Shown: positions 25,805 through 35,792, counted from the first letter of the stretch. The stretch: DNA of 64,000 bases from Gordonia sihwensis NBRC 108236 (GCF_000333035.1 NZ_BANU01000008.1:1-64000); one strand, 5' to 3'. Numbers and translations are program-made. The notes: generated from the letters alone by a model not told the origin.

Positions 25805-26868
25805 CAGACCGATCCGCCCTGGCGGACGTACAGCAGTCGGTCGCCGACCTCGATCTCCTCGACGCGTTCGTCTCCGACCCGGTACAGCTTGCCGTCGCGC
25901 ACCACACCGAGGACCAGATCCTTGGTGTGCGCCGGTGAACCGCCGGTCTCCGACGGTTCCACCTCACGTTCGGCGATCGCATAACCCTCTTCTGGGCTGA
26001 GCAGATCCTCCACCACCTCCACCACGGACGGGGTGATGGTGGCGATGCCGAGGAGACGACCGGCGGTCTCCGACGAGACCACGACGGAGTCGGCGCCCGA
26101 CTGCCGCATCAGGTGGGTGTTCTCGGCCTCGTTGATCGACGCAACGATCTTGGCGCGCGGATTGATCTCGCGTGCGGTCAGCGTCGCCAGCACCGCGGTG
26201 TCGTCTCGGTTGGCGGCCACCACGATCGCGGAGGCGTGCTGGACGCCGGCGAGCCGCAGCACGTCGGACTTGGTGGCGTCGCCGCGGACGGTGACCAGAC
26301 CGTGAGCACTCGCCGATTCGAGCGCGTTCGGGTCCTTGTCGACCACGACGATCTCGGCGGGCTTGACGCCGTCGGCGATCACCGCGTCGATCGCTGTGCG
26401 CCCCTTGGTGCCGTAGCCGATGACGATGGTGTGGTTGCGCACCCGATTCCTCCAGCTCTGAATCTTGATCGCCTGCCGCGAACGCTCGGTCAGGACTTCG
26501 AGGGTCGTACCGATCAGCACGATCAGGAACAGCACGCGCAGCGGGGTGATGAAGACGATGTTGACCAATCGTGCCGACTCGGTGATCGGAGTGACGTCGC
26601 CGTAACCGGTGGTCGACAGGGTGACCGCCGAATAGTACAGCGCGTCGATATAGCTCATCGGGACGTCGCGGGCGTCGTGGTATCCGTCGCGATCCAGATA
26701 GACCACCACCGAGCAGACGAGCAGCGCGGTCAAAGCCCACGCCACGCGCCTGCCGATCGCCCGCGCCGGGCTCTTCTCATGCTCCGGGATCCGGACGACG
26801 CCGACGAGCGCGTAGTCCGGCTCGTCCACCAGTCCGCCGCCGCGCCGCCGCCGTAACCGCTCACGCAC
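25804..26868 (-). CDS. Two-helix potassium channel with RCK/TrkA domains
   Basis: The 354-residue protein has two transmembrane helices (about 42-58 and 103-124) around a pore loop with selectivity filter TTGYGD at residues 86-91, followed by a TrkA-N/RCK Rossmann domain (IVIGYGTKGR) and a TrkA-C domain near the C-terminus. It should gate K+ flow in response to ligand binding on the RCK ring. It is the orthologue position of Rv3200c. Its stop overlaps the nudC start. Confidence 0.92.
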   Translation of the reverse strand: MRERLRRRRGGGLVDEPDYALVGVVRIPEHEKSPARAIGRRVAWALTALLVCSVVVYLDRDGYHDARDVPMSYIDALYYSAVTLSTTGYGDVTPITESARLVNIVFITPLRVLFLIVLIGTTLEVLTERSRQAIKIQSWRNRVRNHTIVIGYGTKGRTAIDAVIADGVKPAEIVVVDKDPNALESASAHGLVTVRGDATKSDVLRLAGVQHASAIVVAANRDDTAVLATLTAREINPRAKIVASINEAENTHLMRQSGADSVVVSSETAGRLLGIATITPSVVEVVEDLLSPEEGYAIAEREVEPSETGGSPAHTKDLVLGVVRDGKLYRVGDERVEEIEVGDRLLYVRQGGSV

Positions 26869-26943
26869 GGGAACTCCACCTCGCCCGCGCCGACTGTGAC
26901 ATCACGCATGGGAGGCTACTGCATGGACCGGACCGCCGACGGT

Positions 26944-26973
26944 CAGCGGTCACGATGGCAGCGGTCACGATGC
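26944..26973. repeat. Tandem 15-base direct repeat at the adnB 3' end
   Basis: CAGCGGTCACGATG occurs twice in immediate succession (15-base period). The second copy contains the adnB stop codon. It probably arose by local duplication. Confidence 0.7.
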
Positions 26974-29900
26974 GCCCGGGTCGGCGAGGATCCGCGCGAG
27001 TTCATCGGGGCCGGGGAGATCGGCCGGTTCCAGAGTGAAGTCGTGCCGCACGTAGACGAAGGCCGCCCGCACCTTCTCTAGGGGGATTCCCGACAGCTGA
27101 GACCACGCGACACGATAGGCGGCCAACTGAACGAACAGCGGCTTGCGCCGCGCCGGCTCGGGTACGGCGCCGGTCTTCCAGTCGACGATCAACGCGCCGT
27201 CGCCGTCTGCGAAGACCGCGTCCATCCGCCCGCGGACCACCGTCGATCCGATGACCGTCTCGAAGCCGACCTCCACCTCCAGCGGCGTGCGGTCGGCCCA
27301 CTCGGAGGCGAGGAACCGGCTGCGCAACAGATCCAGATCGTCCTCGGCGGGTCCGGCTGTCGCGTCGGCGGCTCCCGGAAGCTCGTCGACGTCGAGCAGC
27401 CGCGTGGCGCCGAACCTGCGCTCGACCCAGGCGTGAAACGCCGTACCGCGTCGTGCCATGGGGTTGGGGCGATACGGGACGGGCCGCCGGAGACGGGCCG
27501 CGAATGCCTCCTGGTCGGAGTCGAGTTCCACCAATTGACTCACCGAGAGGTGTCCCGGCAGTTCCACGTCCACCGTCGTCTCCCCCGCCCGCGCGTGCTC
27601 CTCGAGCAGGACGGCCACTTCGCGCTGCCACTCGCGCGCGTCCACATCCGCCGGCTCGGTATCGGCGACGGCGAACAATGCCCGCTCGGCGCGGGCGGCG
27701 TCGACCAGTTCGGCGGCCGCGATCATCGGAGCACGCCGGTCGCCGAGGAGGTCCACCGGCCAGGCGACGCTGATCTGTTGCTCGGTGAGAGGGTTGGCGG
27801 CATCCGGTGCGGGCGGCGGCGCGTCGACGTCGATGTGCAAGCCCGAGGGTTCCACCTCGTCGGAGGCACGGCCGGCCGCGGCGTCGGCGACGAGTTCGGC
27901 CAGCTCGATGTAGAACTCCGAACCACCGCGCGGCTTGTCTCCCGATTCCGACCAGTGATGCGCGGAGACGAGCAGTGTGTGCTTGGCGCGGGTGAGCGCG
28001 ACGTACAGCAGGCGACGGTCCTCTTCGAGCCGCCGTCGGCCGATCGCCTCCTTATGCGCGTCGATCGCCGCCTCGAGTTCCTTGCGGTCGCCGACGTCGG
28101 TGAGGTCGAGCGGCGGGAAGCCCTCGTCACCGTCGCGTGCGAGATCTCCGCGCAACTCCGCGGGCAGTTCCCGCGCCGAGCCGAGCCAGGTGGTCTCCGC
28201 CTTTCCACTCGGGAAGATCCGCTCGGCCACGTGCGGCAGCGCCACCACATCCCATTCGAGGCCCTTCGCCGCATGCACGGTCAGGATCTGGACCCGCTGC
28301 TGCGCCACTTCCACCTGCCCGGCTTCGAGTCCCTTCTCGACGGTCTCGGCGGCGTCGAGGAAGGCGAGCAACCCGGGGAGAGTCGCCCCCGGACGCTCGG
28401 CGTAGTGGGTCACGTACTCGGCGAAGGCGTCGAGGTGTTCGCGCCCGGTGACCTCGCCGCGCATCCGGCGCGCACGGATCTGCGCCTCCACCGCCACGCC
28501 GATCGTCTGTTCGACGTCGGCCACCAGCTCGGGCAGCGGTTGGCCGATCCGTCGTCGCAATCCGTCGAGCTGCCTGCCGAAGGTCGTGATCCGTTCGTAT
28601 CCGGCCGCACTGTAGCGGGAGGCGTCGCCCGGGTCGGCGAGCGCATCGCACAGTCCCGCCGAGTCGACGGCCTCGCCCGGCAACGCCGCGTCCAGGGCCT
28701 CGTCGAGCGCCTCCCGGCTGGTGACGGCACCGGTGGTCGGCGCACCGACGCCCGCGGCGAGCTCGCGCGCGCGGCGCCACAGCGCGGCGAGATCCGCCGC
28801 CCCCAGCTGCCATCGTGCACCGGTGAGCAGTCGCATCGCGGCGGTGCCGGCCATCGGATCGGCCATCAGTCGCAGCGTCGCAACGATGTCGGTGATCTCC
28901 GGAACGTGCAGCAGTCCGCCGATGCCGACCACTTCGGCCGGGATGCCCCGCCGTTCCAGTTCCGCGGCGAGCGGCGCCGAATCCTCGTTGCGTCGCACGA
29001 GGATCGCGGTGGTCGGCGGCGCGACCCCGTCCCGCTGAGCGGACGTGTAGTAGTCCTCGATGCGGTCGGCGATCCATGATCGCTCCTCGACGACGGTCTC
29101 GGTGAGTGCCAGGCGAACCGTGCCCGCGGGCGCGTCGGGACGGGCTCGCAGGACGCTCACCGGCACGCCCCGGCGTCGTAACTCCTCCGAGGTCCGATTC
29201 GCCAAGTAGAGGGCACCGCGGCAGTTCCGCCAACTGGTCAGCAGCTCCCGGCGATGAGCGTCCCTGCTGTCCGGGCGCGGGAAGTCGCGGGCGAAGCGCG
29301 GGAGGTTGGCTGCCGAGGCACCACGCCAGCCGTATATCGACTGGATCGGATCGCCGACGGCCGTGACCGCGATCGCCCGCCTGCCGCCGACCGAATGCCC
29401 GCCGAACAACGCCGACAGCAGAATCCGCTGTGAGTGGCCGGTGTCCTGGTACTCGTCCAGCAGAACCGCCTTGATACCGGCGCGCTCGGCGTCGACGACC
29501 TCGGGATGCTCCGACACCAGTCGGGCGGCCAGCGACATCTGACTGCCGAAATCAAGCGCACCCTGCGCCGCCATCGCCTCGCGGAGCGCCGACACCAGCG
29601 GAATCAACTCCCGGCGTTCGTCGATGACCGCCTGGATGTCGCGGAGCTTCTTGTTGGGTTCGGCGCGCTGCCCCGGCCCCTTCGGGAGGGTGTCGACCAA
29701 GCGATACAGGTCGGTACCCGCCGCCCGCAGATCGTCGACGCCGACCAGATGCTCTGCCATCTCCGAATAGAGGCGCAAGACCGCCTCCGTTACCGACGCG
29801 GGAACCTTCGTGGTCTTCAGCTCACCCGGCCACGACGCGACCACCGAGAACGCCAACTGCCACAGTTCGGTCTCGCTGAGGAGAGTGGCCGTGGGTTCCA

Positions 29901-30342
29901 CGGGCAACAGCAGCCCGTAATCGGCGATGAGACGGCCCGCATAAGCGTGATACGTGCTCACCTCCGCGTCCGCGCTGCGCAACCGGCTCGCCAACTCGCC
30001 GCCCGGATCCCATTCGAGCAGAGCCGGGCTCCCCGCGAGCATCGACAGCCGGCGTCGGATTCGGGCGGCGAGCTCGCTCGCCGCCTTGCGGGTGAACGTG
30101 AGGCCGAGCACCTCCTCCGGTCCCACGAGCCGGTTCGCCACCAGCCACACCACGCGGGAAGCCATGGTCTCGGTCTTTCCCGCGCCCGCGCCGGCCACCA
30201 CGAGCATCGGCTCCAGCGGAGCCTCGATCACCTCCACCTGTTCCGGGGTCGGCGGCGGCAGTCCCAAGGCGGATGCCAGCGACCGCGCCCCGATCCTCGG
30301 CGCCCGCCTCGACCTCTCTTCCCGGACCAACGAATCAGTCAT
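26965..30342 (-). CDS. adnB: AdnB subunit of the AdnAB helicase-nuclease
   Basis: The 1125-residue protein combines a UvrD-like motor and a RecB-family nuclease. Walker A is GAGAGKTE at 51-58, motif II is DEYQDTGHSQ, motif V is VHAAKGLEWD, motif VI is VALTRAKHT, and the C-terminal nuclease has ALIVDWKTG. AdnAB resects double-strand breaks in mycobacteria in place of RecBCD/AddAB. The ATG (MTDSLVREE) overlaps the adnA stop by eight bases, so the two are co-translated. Confidence 0.94.
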   Translation of the reverse strand: MTDSLVREERSRRAPRIGARSLASALGLPPPTPEQVEVIEAPLEPMLVVAGAGAGKTETMASRVVWLVANRLVGPEEVLGLTFTRKAASELAARIRRRLSMLAGSPALLEWDPGGELASRLRSADAEVSTYHAYAGRLIADYGLLLPVEPTATLLSETELWQLAFSVVASWPGELKTTKVPASVTEAVLRLYSEMAEHLVGVDDLRAAGTDLYRLVDTLPKGPGQRAEPNKKLRDIQAVIDERRELIPLVSALREAMAAQGALDFGSQMSLAARLVSEHPEVVDAERAGIKAVLLDEYQDTGHSQRILLSALFGGHSVGGRRAIAVTAVGDPIQSIYGWRGASAANLPRFARDFPRPDSRDAHRRELLTSWRNCRGALYLANRTSEELRRRGVPVSVLRARPDAPAGTVRLALTETVVEERSWIADRIEDYYTSAQRDGVAPPTTAILVRRNEDSAPLAAELERRGIPAEVVGIGGLLHVPEITDIVATLRLMADPMAGTAAMRLLTGARWQLGAADLAALWRRARELAAGVGAPTTGAVTSREALDEALDAALPGEAVDSAGLCDALADPGDASRYSAAGYERITTFGRQLDGLRRRIGQPLPELVADVEQTIGVAVEAQIRARRMRGEVTGREHLDAFAEYVTHYAERPGATLPGLLAFLDAAETVEKGLEAGQVEVAQQRVQILTVHAAKGLEWDVVALPHVAERIFPSGKAETTWLGSARELPAELRGDLARDGDEGFPPLDLTDVGDRKELEAAIDAHKEAIGRRRLEEDRRLLYVALTRAKHTLLVSAHHWSESGDKPRGGSEFYIELAELVADAAAGRASDEVEPSGLHIDVDAPPPAPDAANPLTEQQISVAWPVDLLGDRRAPMIAAAELVDAARAERALFAVADTEPADVDAREWQREVAVLLEEHARAGETTVDVELPGHLSVSQLVELDSDQEAFAARLRRPVPYRPNPMARRGTAFHAWVERRFGATRLLDVDELPGAADATAGPAEDDLDLLRSRFLASEWADRTPLEVEVGFETVIGSTVVRGRMDAVFADGDGALIVDWKTGAVPEPARRKPLFVQLAAYRVAWSQLSGIPLEKVRAAFVYVRHDFTLEPADLPGPDELARILADPGAS

Positions 30343-33300
30343 CGATGACCGCCTTCCCCCGCAGCTGCGCGGGGCACGACTGCGACAGCGAACAGTGTCC
30401 GCACCCGCTGTTCGGCGTCGCTGCGAAGACCGGTCCCACGCTGGCACGCGCGGCCTCCCGAACCACCGTGATCCACTCCTCCACCTGCTCCGGCGTCAGC
30501 GGCGGCTGCACACGCTCGGCCGCACCGGTGGTCTTGTTCGCATTCGCGACGTACACGAGCCGACCGCCACCGGGGTCAGCGGCAACCCCCGTCGCTGCGC
30601 TCGCCCGGTCATTCCCCGTCGCTGCGCTCGCCCGGACCCCTCCCAGCTTCAACGCCAACTGGTAGGACGCCAGCTGCGGGTGGATCTCGGCATCGGCGGC
30701 GCGGATCGGCGTCTTACCGGTCTTGACGTCGACCACCACCGGCCGACCCGAGCCGTCCGTCTCCAGCCGGTCGATGCGGCCCACCAACCGCACCGGCAGC
30801 AACGCGTTCCCCGCCTCGTCGACGCCCGCGGGCAGCGTGGCGTCCACCTCCACCTCGACACCGGCCTCGGTGAGCTCGGCCCGGGACAGCCGCAGCCAGT
30901 CGCGGAAGTTGGTGAGCATGCCTTCGGCCCGCTCCAACTCGCGCGCGCTGTACCACTGGGCAGGAGACGAGACCCTCCCCCAGACCTCGTGCAGCGCCTC
31001 GGTGACCTCTGCGCGATCCATGTCGCCGGCCACCGCCTGCACCAGCGTGTGCACCAGAGTTCCGGTGACCGCTTGTTCGGCGTCGCCGTCACGCCCGCCG
31101 TGCCGCTCCAGCACCCATCGAAGCGAGCACTTGGTCAAGGCCTCCACGTTGGACGGCGAGAGCGTGCGAGGACCGTCGTCCGCCGTCCACAGAGGCTTCT
31201 GCGTGCTCGGTCCCATCAGACCGAACCAGTCGGCCGGAGCCGCGCCCGGCACCCCGGCCTGAGCCAGATCGGCGAGCAGCGCCGCCGCCACTCGCGTCCG
31301 CTCGTCGGGTCCGCCGTCGGCGTCCGCGCCGGACACCACCACCGCCCGCAGTTCGGCGACGAGCGACGGCAGCGACAGCACGCGCCTGACACCGGGATCG
31401 ATCGGCACTTCCTCGTCGGCGTCTTCGCCGCCGTCTGCGTCGGCGCCGTAGCCGCCGACCGCGTCGGCCAGTTCCGGGACGAACCGCGACGGCGATGCGT
31501 CGCCGCTGCCGTCCTCGACCGCCGTGACCAGCAACCGCGACCGTGCCCGGCTGCATGCCACGAGCAGCAGTCGCCGCTCGTCTGCGAGCATCACCGAACC
31601 GCGCGCGATGGTGTCGACGGCGTCGGCGCCCACTCCGCTCAACAGGTCGATCAACGCGGGTGTCCCCAGCACGCTGCCCCGGCTGCGCAGCGACGGCCAC
31701 AGACCGTCGAGCACACCCGGCACCGCGACCACCTCCCATTCGCGGCCGGTCGCGGCGTGTGCCGACACCACCGCGACCGCCTCCGTGCCCGACACCGCGA
31801 TCCGCGACTCGCGCGGGATCTGGAGTTGGCCGAGGTAATCGACGAAGCCCAATACCCCGGCAGCCGGAAGGTTGTCGGCGAAGGTCCCCGCCGCCTCGAA
31901 CATGGCGAGCATCGCGTCCAAGTCCCGGTCGGCTTGGTCGCCGCCGCGTCCGCCCCGCAGCGATTGCGCGGTCCACCTCCGCTCGAGTCCGCTGGCCCGC
32001 CAGGCGCGCCACAGAGTCTCCTCCACGCCGACGCCTGCCGCCTCCGCCGCTCGCGCGGCGTCCACCGCCTTGCACACCTGCTTGAGAGCGATCGCCTCGA
32101 AGTCCGTGAGACCGGCCAGATAGACGTCCATCAGGTCGGCATCGCCCAGGGCCGCGGCGAGCGAGCTCAGCGAATCGGCATCTCGACCGCGCGCTTCGTC
32201 GATGCGCCGGATTCCCCTGCGGAGCCGACGCAGACCGGACGGATCGGCGGATCCGACCGGTCCGGTGAGCAACGACACCACCTCGTCGGCGTCCAGCGGC
32301 GGCCCGCCCCCAGCCACCCGGAGAATCAACATGAACGCCACGACCGCACGTTGCCGATGGATCGGGACGTCGGTGGCGGGCGTGGCCATCGGCACCCCCG
32401 CCGAGGAGAACGCCCGCCGCAGCGCGGGCAGCGCTCTGGGCACCGACCGCACCACGACCGCCATCTCCGACCACGGCACCCCGTCGAAGAGGTGGGCGCG
32501 CCGCATCATGTCCGCCACCGCCGTCGCTTCCTTCGCTGCGGACGAGAAGACCCGGACGTCGGCGTGTCCACGGCGGGCCGCGTCATCGCCTCGGTCGGCC
32601 GGTTCGGGATAGCCGTGGGGCCGGCTCCCCGGAAGCCGCAGCGCGAGCGCGCGGCCGACCGCGTTCACCGCGGGCGAACCCCGGTAGTCGGTCGTCAACT
32701 CCACGTCTCGTTCCGGATCGTCCTCGGTGAGCCCGTCCGCGAACGCCGGATCCGCGCCGCGGAACCCGAACACGGACTGATCGGTGTCCGACGTGACCAC
32801 CGTCGAGTCGGCGCCGGTCCCGATCAAGCGCACCAGGAACGCAGCCTGGGGGTCGAGGTGTTGGGCGTCGTCGACCAGGACATGACGGATGCGCTGCCGC
32901 TGTCCGGCGAGGACCTCGGGGTCGGTGGCGAACGCCGACAGCGCGGAACCGATCAGCTCGGCGGCGTCGACCGCGGTCACACTCGCCTCGGGTGCATCGA
33001 GCCCGACCGCCCCGCGCAGCAGCATTCCCTCCTCGTACTGGCGGAAGGCATGTCCCGCGGCCACCCACTCCGGCCGGTTGTGCCGGCGTCCGAGCTCGGC
33101 GAGATCGTCCGGTCCCAACCCGCGTTCGGCGGCCCGCATCATCAGGTCGCGCAGGGCCTGCGCGAAACCGTCGGTCGTCAGCGCCGGTCGCAGCCATTCC
33201 GGCCAGTACTCGGCACCGTCCTCCACATCGCCGGCGAGCAGTTCGCGCAGGATGACGTCCTGCTCCGATCCGGTGATCAGCCGCGGCGGTGGATTGCCGT

Positions 33301-33691
33301 GCGCCGACGCCTGCAGCCGCAGCACCGCGAAGGCGTACGAGTGAACCGTCCGCACCAGCGGCTCCCGCAGGGCCCCGCCCAGACTCCCGCCTGCCGAGAG
33401 CACACGCCGGGTGATCTCCGACCGCAGCTCACCGGCGGCCCGACGATTCGCCGCCAGCACCAGCACCGACTCCGGGTGTACCTCCGGGTCGAGCAGCCGC
33501 GCCACCGCCGCGTCGACGATCAGCGACGTCTTGCCCGTTCCCGGACCGCCGTGCACGCGCCAGGGCCGCCAGGGCCGCGAGGGATCGGCGCGGTGCCGTC
33601 CCCCGATCACCGCCGACGCCGACGCCGGCCACGACCGCACGCCGTCCGCCGGGGCGGGCGCGGCGACGAGTCGGGTGCTGGGACGGGTCAT
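30335..33691 (-). CDS. adnA: AdnA subunit of the AdnAB helicase-nuclease
   Basis: The 1118-residue protein has Walker A GGPGTGKT at 48-55, a divergent motif II VLVDDAQHLD (DDAQ instead of DEYQ), motif VI-like VACSRARSRL and a RecB-type nuclease VVVDVKTGK. Four cysteines (one in TKCSLRW, three in GCGHCSLSQSC near the C-terminus) fit the Fe-S clamp of AddB/AdnA nucleases. The ATG before TRPSTRLVAA is chosen. An 18-residue stretch near the nuclease (RASAATGND then RASAATGVA) is encoded by a tandem repeat and looks like an insertion. Confidence 0.93.
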   Translation of the reverse strand: MTRPSTRLVAAPAPADGVRSWPASASAVIGGRHRADPSRPWRPWRVHGGPGTGKTSLIVDAAVARLLDPEVHPESVLVLAANRRAAGELRSEITRRVLSAGGSLGGALREPLVRTVHSYAFAVLRLQASAHGNPPPRLITGSEQDVILRELLAGDVEDGAEYWPEWLRPALTTDGFAQALRDLMMRAAERGLGPDDLAELGRRHNRPEWVAAGHAFRQYEEGMLLRGAVGLDAPEASVTAVDAAELIGSALSAFATDPEVLAGQRQRIRHVLVDDAQHLDPQAAFLVRLIGTGADSTVVTSDTDQSVFGFRGADPAFADGLTEDDPERDVELTTDYRGSPAVNAVGRALALRLPGSRPHGYPEPADRGDDAARRGHADVRVFSSAAKEATAVADMMRRAHLFDGVPWSEMAVVVRSVPRALPALRRAFSSAGVPMATPATDVPIHRQRAVVAFMLILRVAGGGPPLDADEVVSLLTGPVGSADPSGLRRLRRGIRRIDEARGRDADSLSSLAAALGDADLMDVYLAGLTDFEAIALKQVCKAVDAARAAEAAGVGVEETLWRAWRASGLERRWTAQSLRGGRGGDQADRDLDAMLAMFEAAGTFADNLPAAGVLGFVDYLGQLQIPRESRIAVSGTEAVAVVSAHAATGREWEVVAVPGVLDGLWPSLRSRGSVLGTPALIDLLSGVGADAVDTIARGSVMLADERRLLLVACSRARSRLLVTAVEDGSGDASPSRFVPELADAVGGYGADADGGEDADEEVPIDPGVRRVLSLPSLVAELRAVVVSGADADGGPDERTRVAAALLADLAQAGVPGAAPADWFGLMGPSTQKPLWTADDGPRTLSPSNVEALTKCSLRWVLERHGGRDGDAEQAVTGTLVHTLVQAVAGDMDRAEVTEALHEVWGRVSSPAQWYSARELERAEGMLTNFRDWLRLSRAELTEAGVEVEVDATLPAGVDEAGNALLPVRLVGRIDRLETDGSGRPVVVDVKTGKTPIRAADAEIHPQLASYQLALKLGGVRASAATGNDRASAATGVAADPGGGRLVYVANANKTTGAAERVQPPLTPEQVEEWITVVREAARASVGPVFAATPNSGCGHCSLSQSCPAQLRGKAVIDD
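30588..30635 (-). repeat. Two tandem copies of the dispersed repeat inside adnA
   Basis: The copies start 27 bases apart (30588-30611 and 30615-30635), so each adds nine codons in frame. The first is identical over 24 bases to the intergenic copy at 17993-18016. Confidence 0.7.
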
Positions 33692-33754
33692 GAACCTATG
33701 GAAGCACGCGCCTCCGACAGTCCCGGTGGCGGAAGTCCCCATTAGAGTCGAGGC

Positions 33755-34564
33755 ATGCCCGGACCCGCCTCGCCGACGCGCACGCTGCACACGCACCTGT
33801 TCGGTACCGACGATCCCGGCGCGCCTGCGGTACTGGCGGTTCACGGCCTCACCGGGCACGGGCGCCGCTGGGAGCAGATGGCCGCCGACCACCTGCCCGG
33901 CACACGGGTGGTGGCGCCCGACCTGCTCGGTCACGGCCGCAGCCCTTGGGAGCCGCCGTGGAGCATCATCGAACACGCCGATGCGCTCGGCGCGGCCCTC
34001 GACGCTCATGTCCCCGTCGGGCAGGCAGTCGTCGCGGTGGCCCACTCCTTCGGATGCGCGGTGACCCTGGCCCTCGCCGAGCGCCGGCCGGATGCGTTTC
34101 GCGGCCTCGTCCTGCTCGATCCGGCCCAAGGTCTCGACCCCGAACGGGCCCGGTTCATCGCCGAGACGTCGATGGCGAACTGGGGCTACCAGGACGCCGA
34201 CGACGCCAGAGCCGCCAAGCGGATGGAGGGCTGGAGTGCGGTGCCCGCCGACGTGCTCGACGCCGAGATCGCCGAACACCTGGTTCCGGCGGCCGGCGGA
34301 CGCGTGGCCTGGCGAGTGTCGGCCCCGGCCGCCGCGACCGCGTGGAGCGAGATGAGCGGCGCCTTCCGTCTCCCGCCCGCCGGCATCCCGACGCACGTCG
34401 TGGTCGCCGAGCGGGTGCAGCCGCCCTTCGTCCGGCAGGAGTTCCTCGCCGCCTGCGCCGCCGAGCGCGCGGACACGGTGACGGTGCACCGCGTCGACAC
34501 CGAGCACATGATCCCGTTCCTCGTCCCCGACTTCTGCGCCGCGCTGGTGCGCGACCTGCTGTAG
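33755..34564 (+). CDS. Alpha/beta hydrolase (LipV-like)
   Basis: The 269-residue hydrolase has oxyanion HGLTGHGRRW (residues 30-39), PDLLGHGRS, nucleophile elbow AHSFG with Ser98, and a late His in DTEHMIPF. There is no signal peptide, so it is probably cytosolic. It matches the position of Rv3203 (lipV), annotated as an esterase/lipase. It is divergent from adnA (63 bp) and stops two bases before the ATL gene's start, so the two are likely co-transcribed. Confidence 0.88.
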   Translation: MPGPASPTRTLHTHLFGTDDPGAPAVLAVHGLTGHGRRWEQMAADHLPGTRVVAPDLLGHGRSPWEPPWSIIEHADALGAALDAHVPVGQAVVAVAHSFGCAVTLALAERRPDAFRGLVLLDPAQGLDPERARFIAETSMANWGYQDADDARAAKRMEGWSAVPADVLDAEIAEHLVPAAGGRVAWRVSAPAAATAWSEMSGAFRLPPAGIPTHVVVAERVQPPFVRQEFLAACAAERADTVTVHRVDTEHMIPFLVPDFCAALVRDLL

Positions 34565-34566
34565 CC

Positions 34567-34893
34567 GTGGCCGCGGTCACCGAGGATCAGGTGGAGGCGG
34601 TACGGGCCCTGGTCGCCGCCATCCCACCGGGAGCGGTGAGCACCTACGGCGACCTCGCCGCCGCCGCGGGACTGTCCAGCCCGCGCATCGTCGGGTGGAT
34701 CATGCGGACCGACTCGGCAGACCTGCCGTGGCATCGGGTGGTTCCGGCCTCCGGCCGTCCATCGCCCGGCCTGCGTGCGCGGCAATTGACTCGACTGCGC
34801 GAAGAAGGCGTCCGAATCGTCGACGACCGCATCGATCTGAAGTCGCACCGGATGCGCCCCGACGGTCCGGGACCGACGGGAGTTCCGGACTAA
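34567..34893 (+). CDS. Alkyltransferase-like (ATL) DNA-binding protein
   Basis: The 108-residue protein has the DNA-binding domain of O6-alkylguanine-DNA alkyltransferase: VSTYGDLAAAAGLSSPRIVG and LPWHRVVPASG. The reactive cysteine of PCHRV is Trp55 here, which defines ATL proteins that bind alkylated guanine and hand it to excision repair rather than repairing it. The GTG start lies two bases after the hydrolase stop. Its own stop overlaps the convergent gene by four bases. This is the Rv3204 position. Confidence 0.9.
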   Translation: MAAVTEDQVEAVRALVAAIPPGAVSTYGDLAAAAGLSSPRIVGWIMRTDSADLPWHRVVPASGRPSPGLRARQLTRLREEGVRIVDDRIDLKSHRMRPDGPGPTGVPD

Positions 34894-35738
34894 ACCATCA
34901 TCCGGACGAGGTCGACGACCCTGAGAAGTCCGGGCAGCGCACCGGCGGTCGACCGCGGATGCATGCCGTGGACGGCGAGCCGGAACATGACCGCGCGCAG
35001 CAGCATCTGCGGCCACTCCGGGTGATTCGACCACCGCTCCACCAGGTCCTCGCCGGCACCGCCCCATGCGAGCGCGTCGACGACCACCACGGCCGCGGCC
35101 CACGACGCGGGACGCCAGTACGGAACGATGTCCGTGATCGCCGGAGCTGCGGCACCCGCGAACAACACCGTGCCGAAAAGGTCGCCGTGCACCACTTGAG
35201 ACGGCAGGTCGACGGGTCGGCGGAGACTCCCGAGGATCTTCAGTTCGGCGAGACTGCGCTCCCCGTCCTCGCTCGTCGGCTCCGGCATTCCCGCGGCGCG
35301 TGCCGTCCGCAGCGGAACGTCCTCCCAGGCGGCCCTGTCTGCCGCGACGAAGACGTCGACGTCGTTGAACGGCGGCGCGGGCGGCTGCAGCATGAAGCGG
35401 GGTCGTTCGAGTTTGGCCGTCGCCGCGTGCAGCCGGTCAGCGAGCGCCACGACCTCGTCGTACCGGGGTTCGGGACTGCCCGCGACATAGGTGTCGGCCC
35501 GCCAGCCGGACACCACGTAACGGCCGTCGGTGGCGCGGATGGGCCGCGCGATCCGCATTCCCTCGACATACAGGTTCTCTCGCGCAGTGGCCGACCATGC
35601 GGCGCGCGCGTGATCGGGAACCAGCGTCAGGACCACCTCGCCGACGCGCCATCCGGTGCCGTCCATCGCGATGGGCGGATGCGCGGTGAGGCCGAACGTG
35701 GTCAACACCTGTTCGGGCGGCTCGACAATCATGGTCAC
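34890..35738 (-). CDS. TIGR02569-family phosphotransferase-like protein
   Basis: The 282-residue protein resembles aminoglycoside/choline kinase folds: a HGDLFGTVLF segment stands where kinases have the catalytic HGD loop, followed by ITDIVPYWRPASWA. Actinobacterial members (Rv3205c) are annotated TIGR02569 with no defined substrate. Start GTG or an ATG six bases later. It is convergent with the ATL gene, overlapping by four bases. Confidence 0.82.
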   Translation of the reverse strand: MTMIVEPPEQVLTTFGLTAHPPIAMDGTGWRVGEVVLTLVPDHARAAWSATARENLYVEGMRIARPIRATDGRYVVSGWRADTYVAGSPEPRYDEVVALADRLHAATAKLERPRFMLQPPAPPFNDVDVFVAADRAAWEDVPLRTARAAGMPEPTSEDGERSLAELKILGSLRRPVDLPSQVVHGDLFGTVLFAGAAAPAITDIVPYWRPASWAAAVVVVDALAWGGAGEDLVERWSNHPEWPQMLLRAVMFRLAVHGMHPRSTAGALPGLLRVVDLVRMMV

Positions 35739-35792
35739 GTCCGTCAGATTACCCAGGACGCCTGACGTTCCCGGGCAGCGACACCGGTCCAG

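Noticed and set aside
29954-33745. A 1263-codon plus-strand frame opposite adnA and adnB
   Set aside because: Composition is the typical Arg/His/Pro-rich antisense shadow; both helicase-nuclease genes on the minus strand carry complete motif sets.
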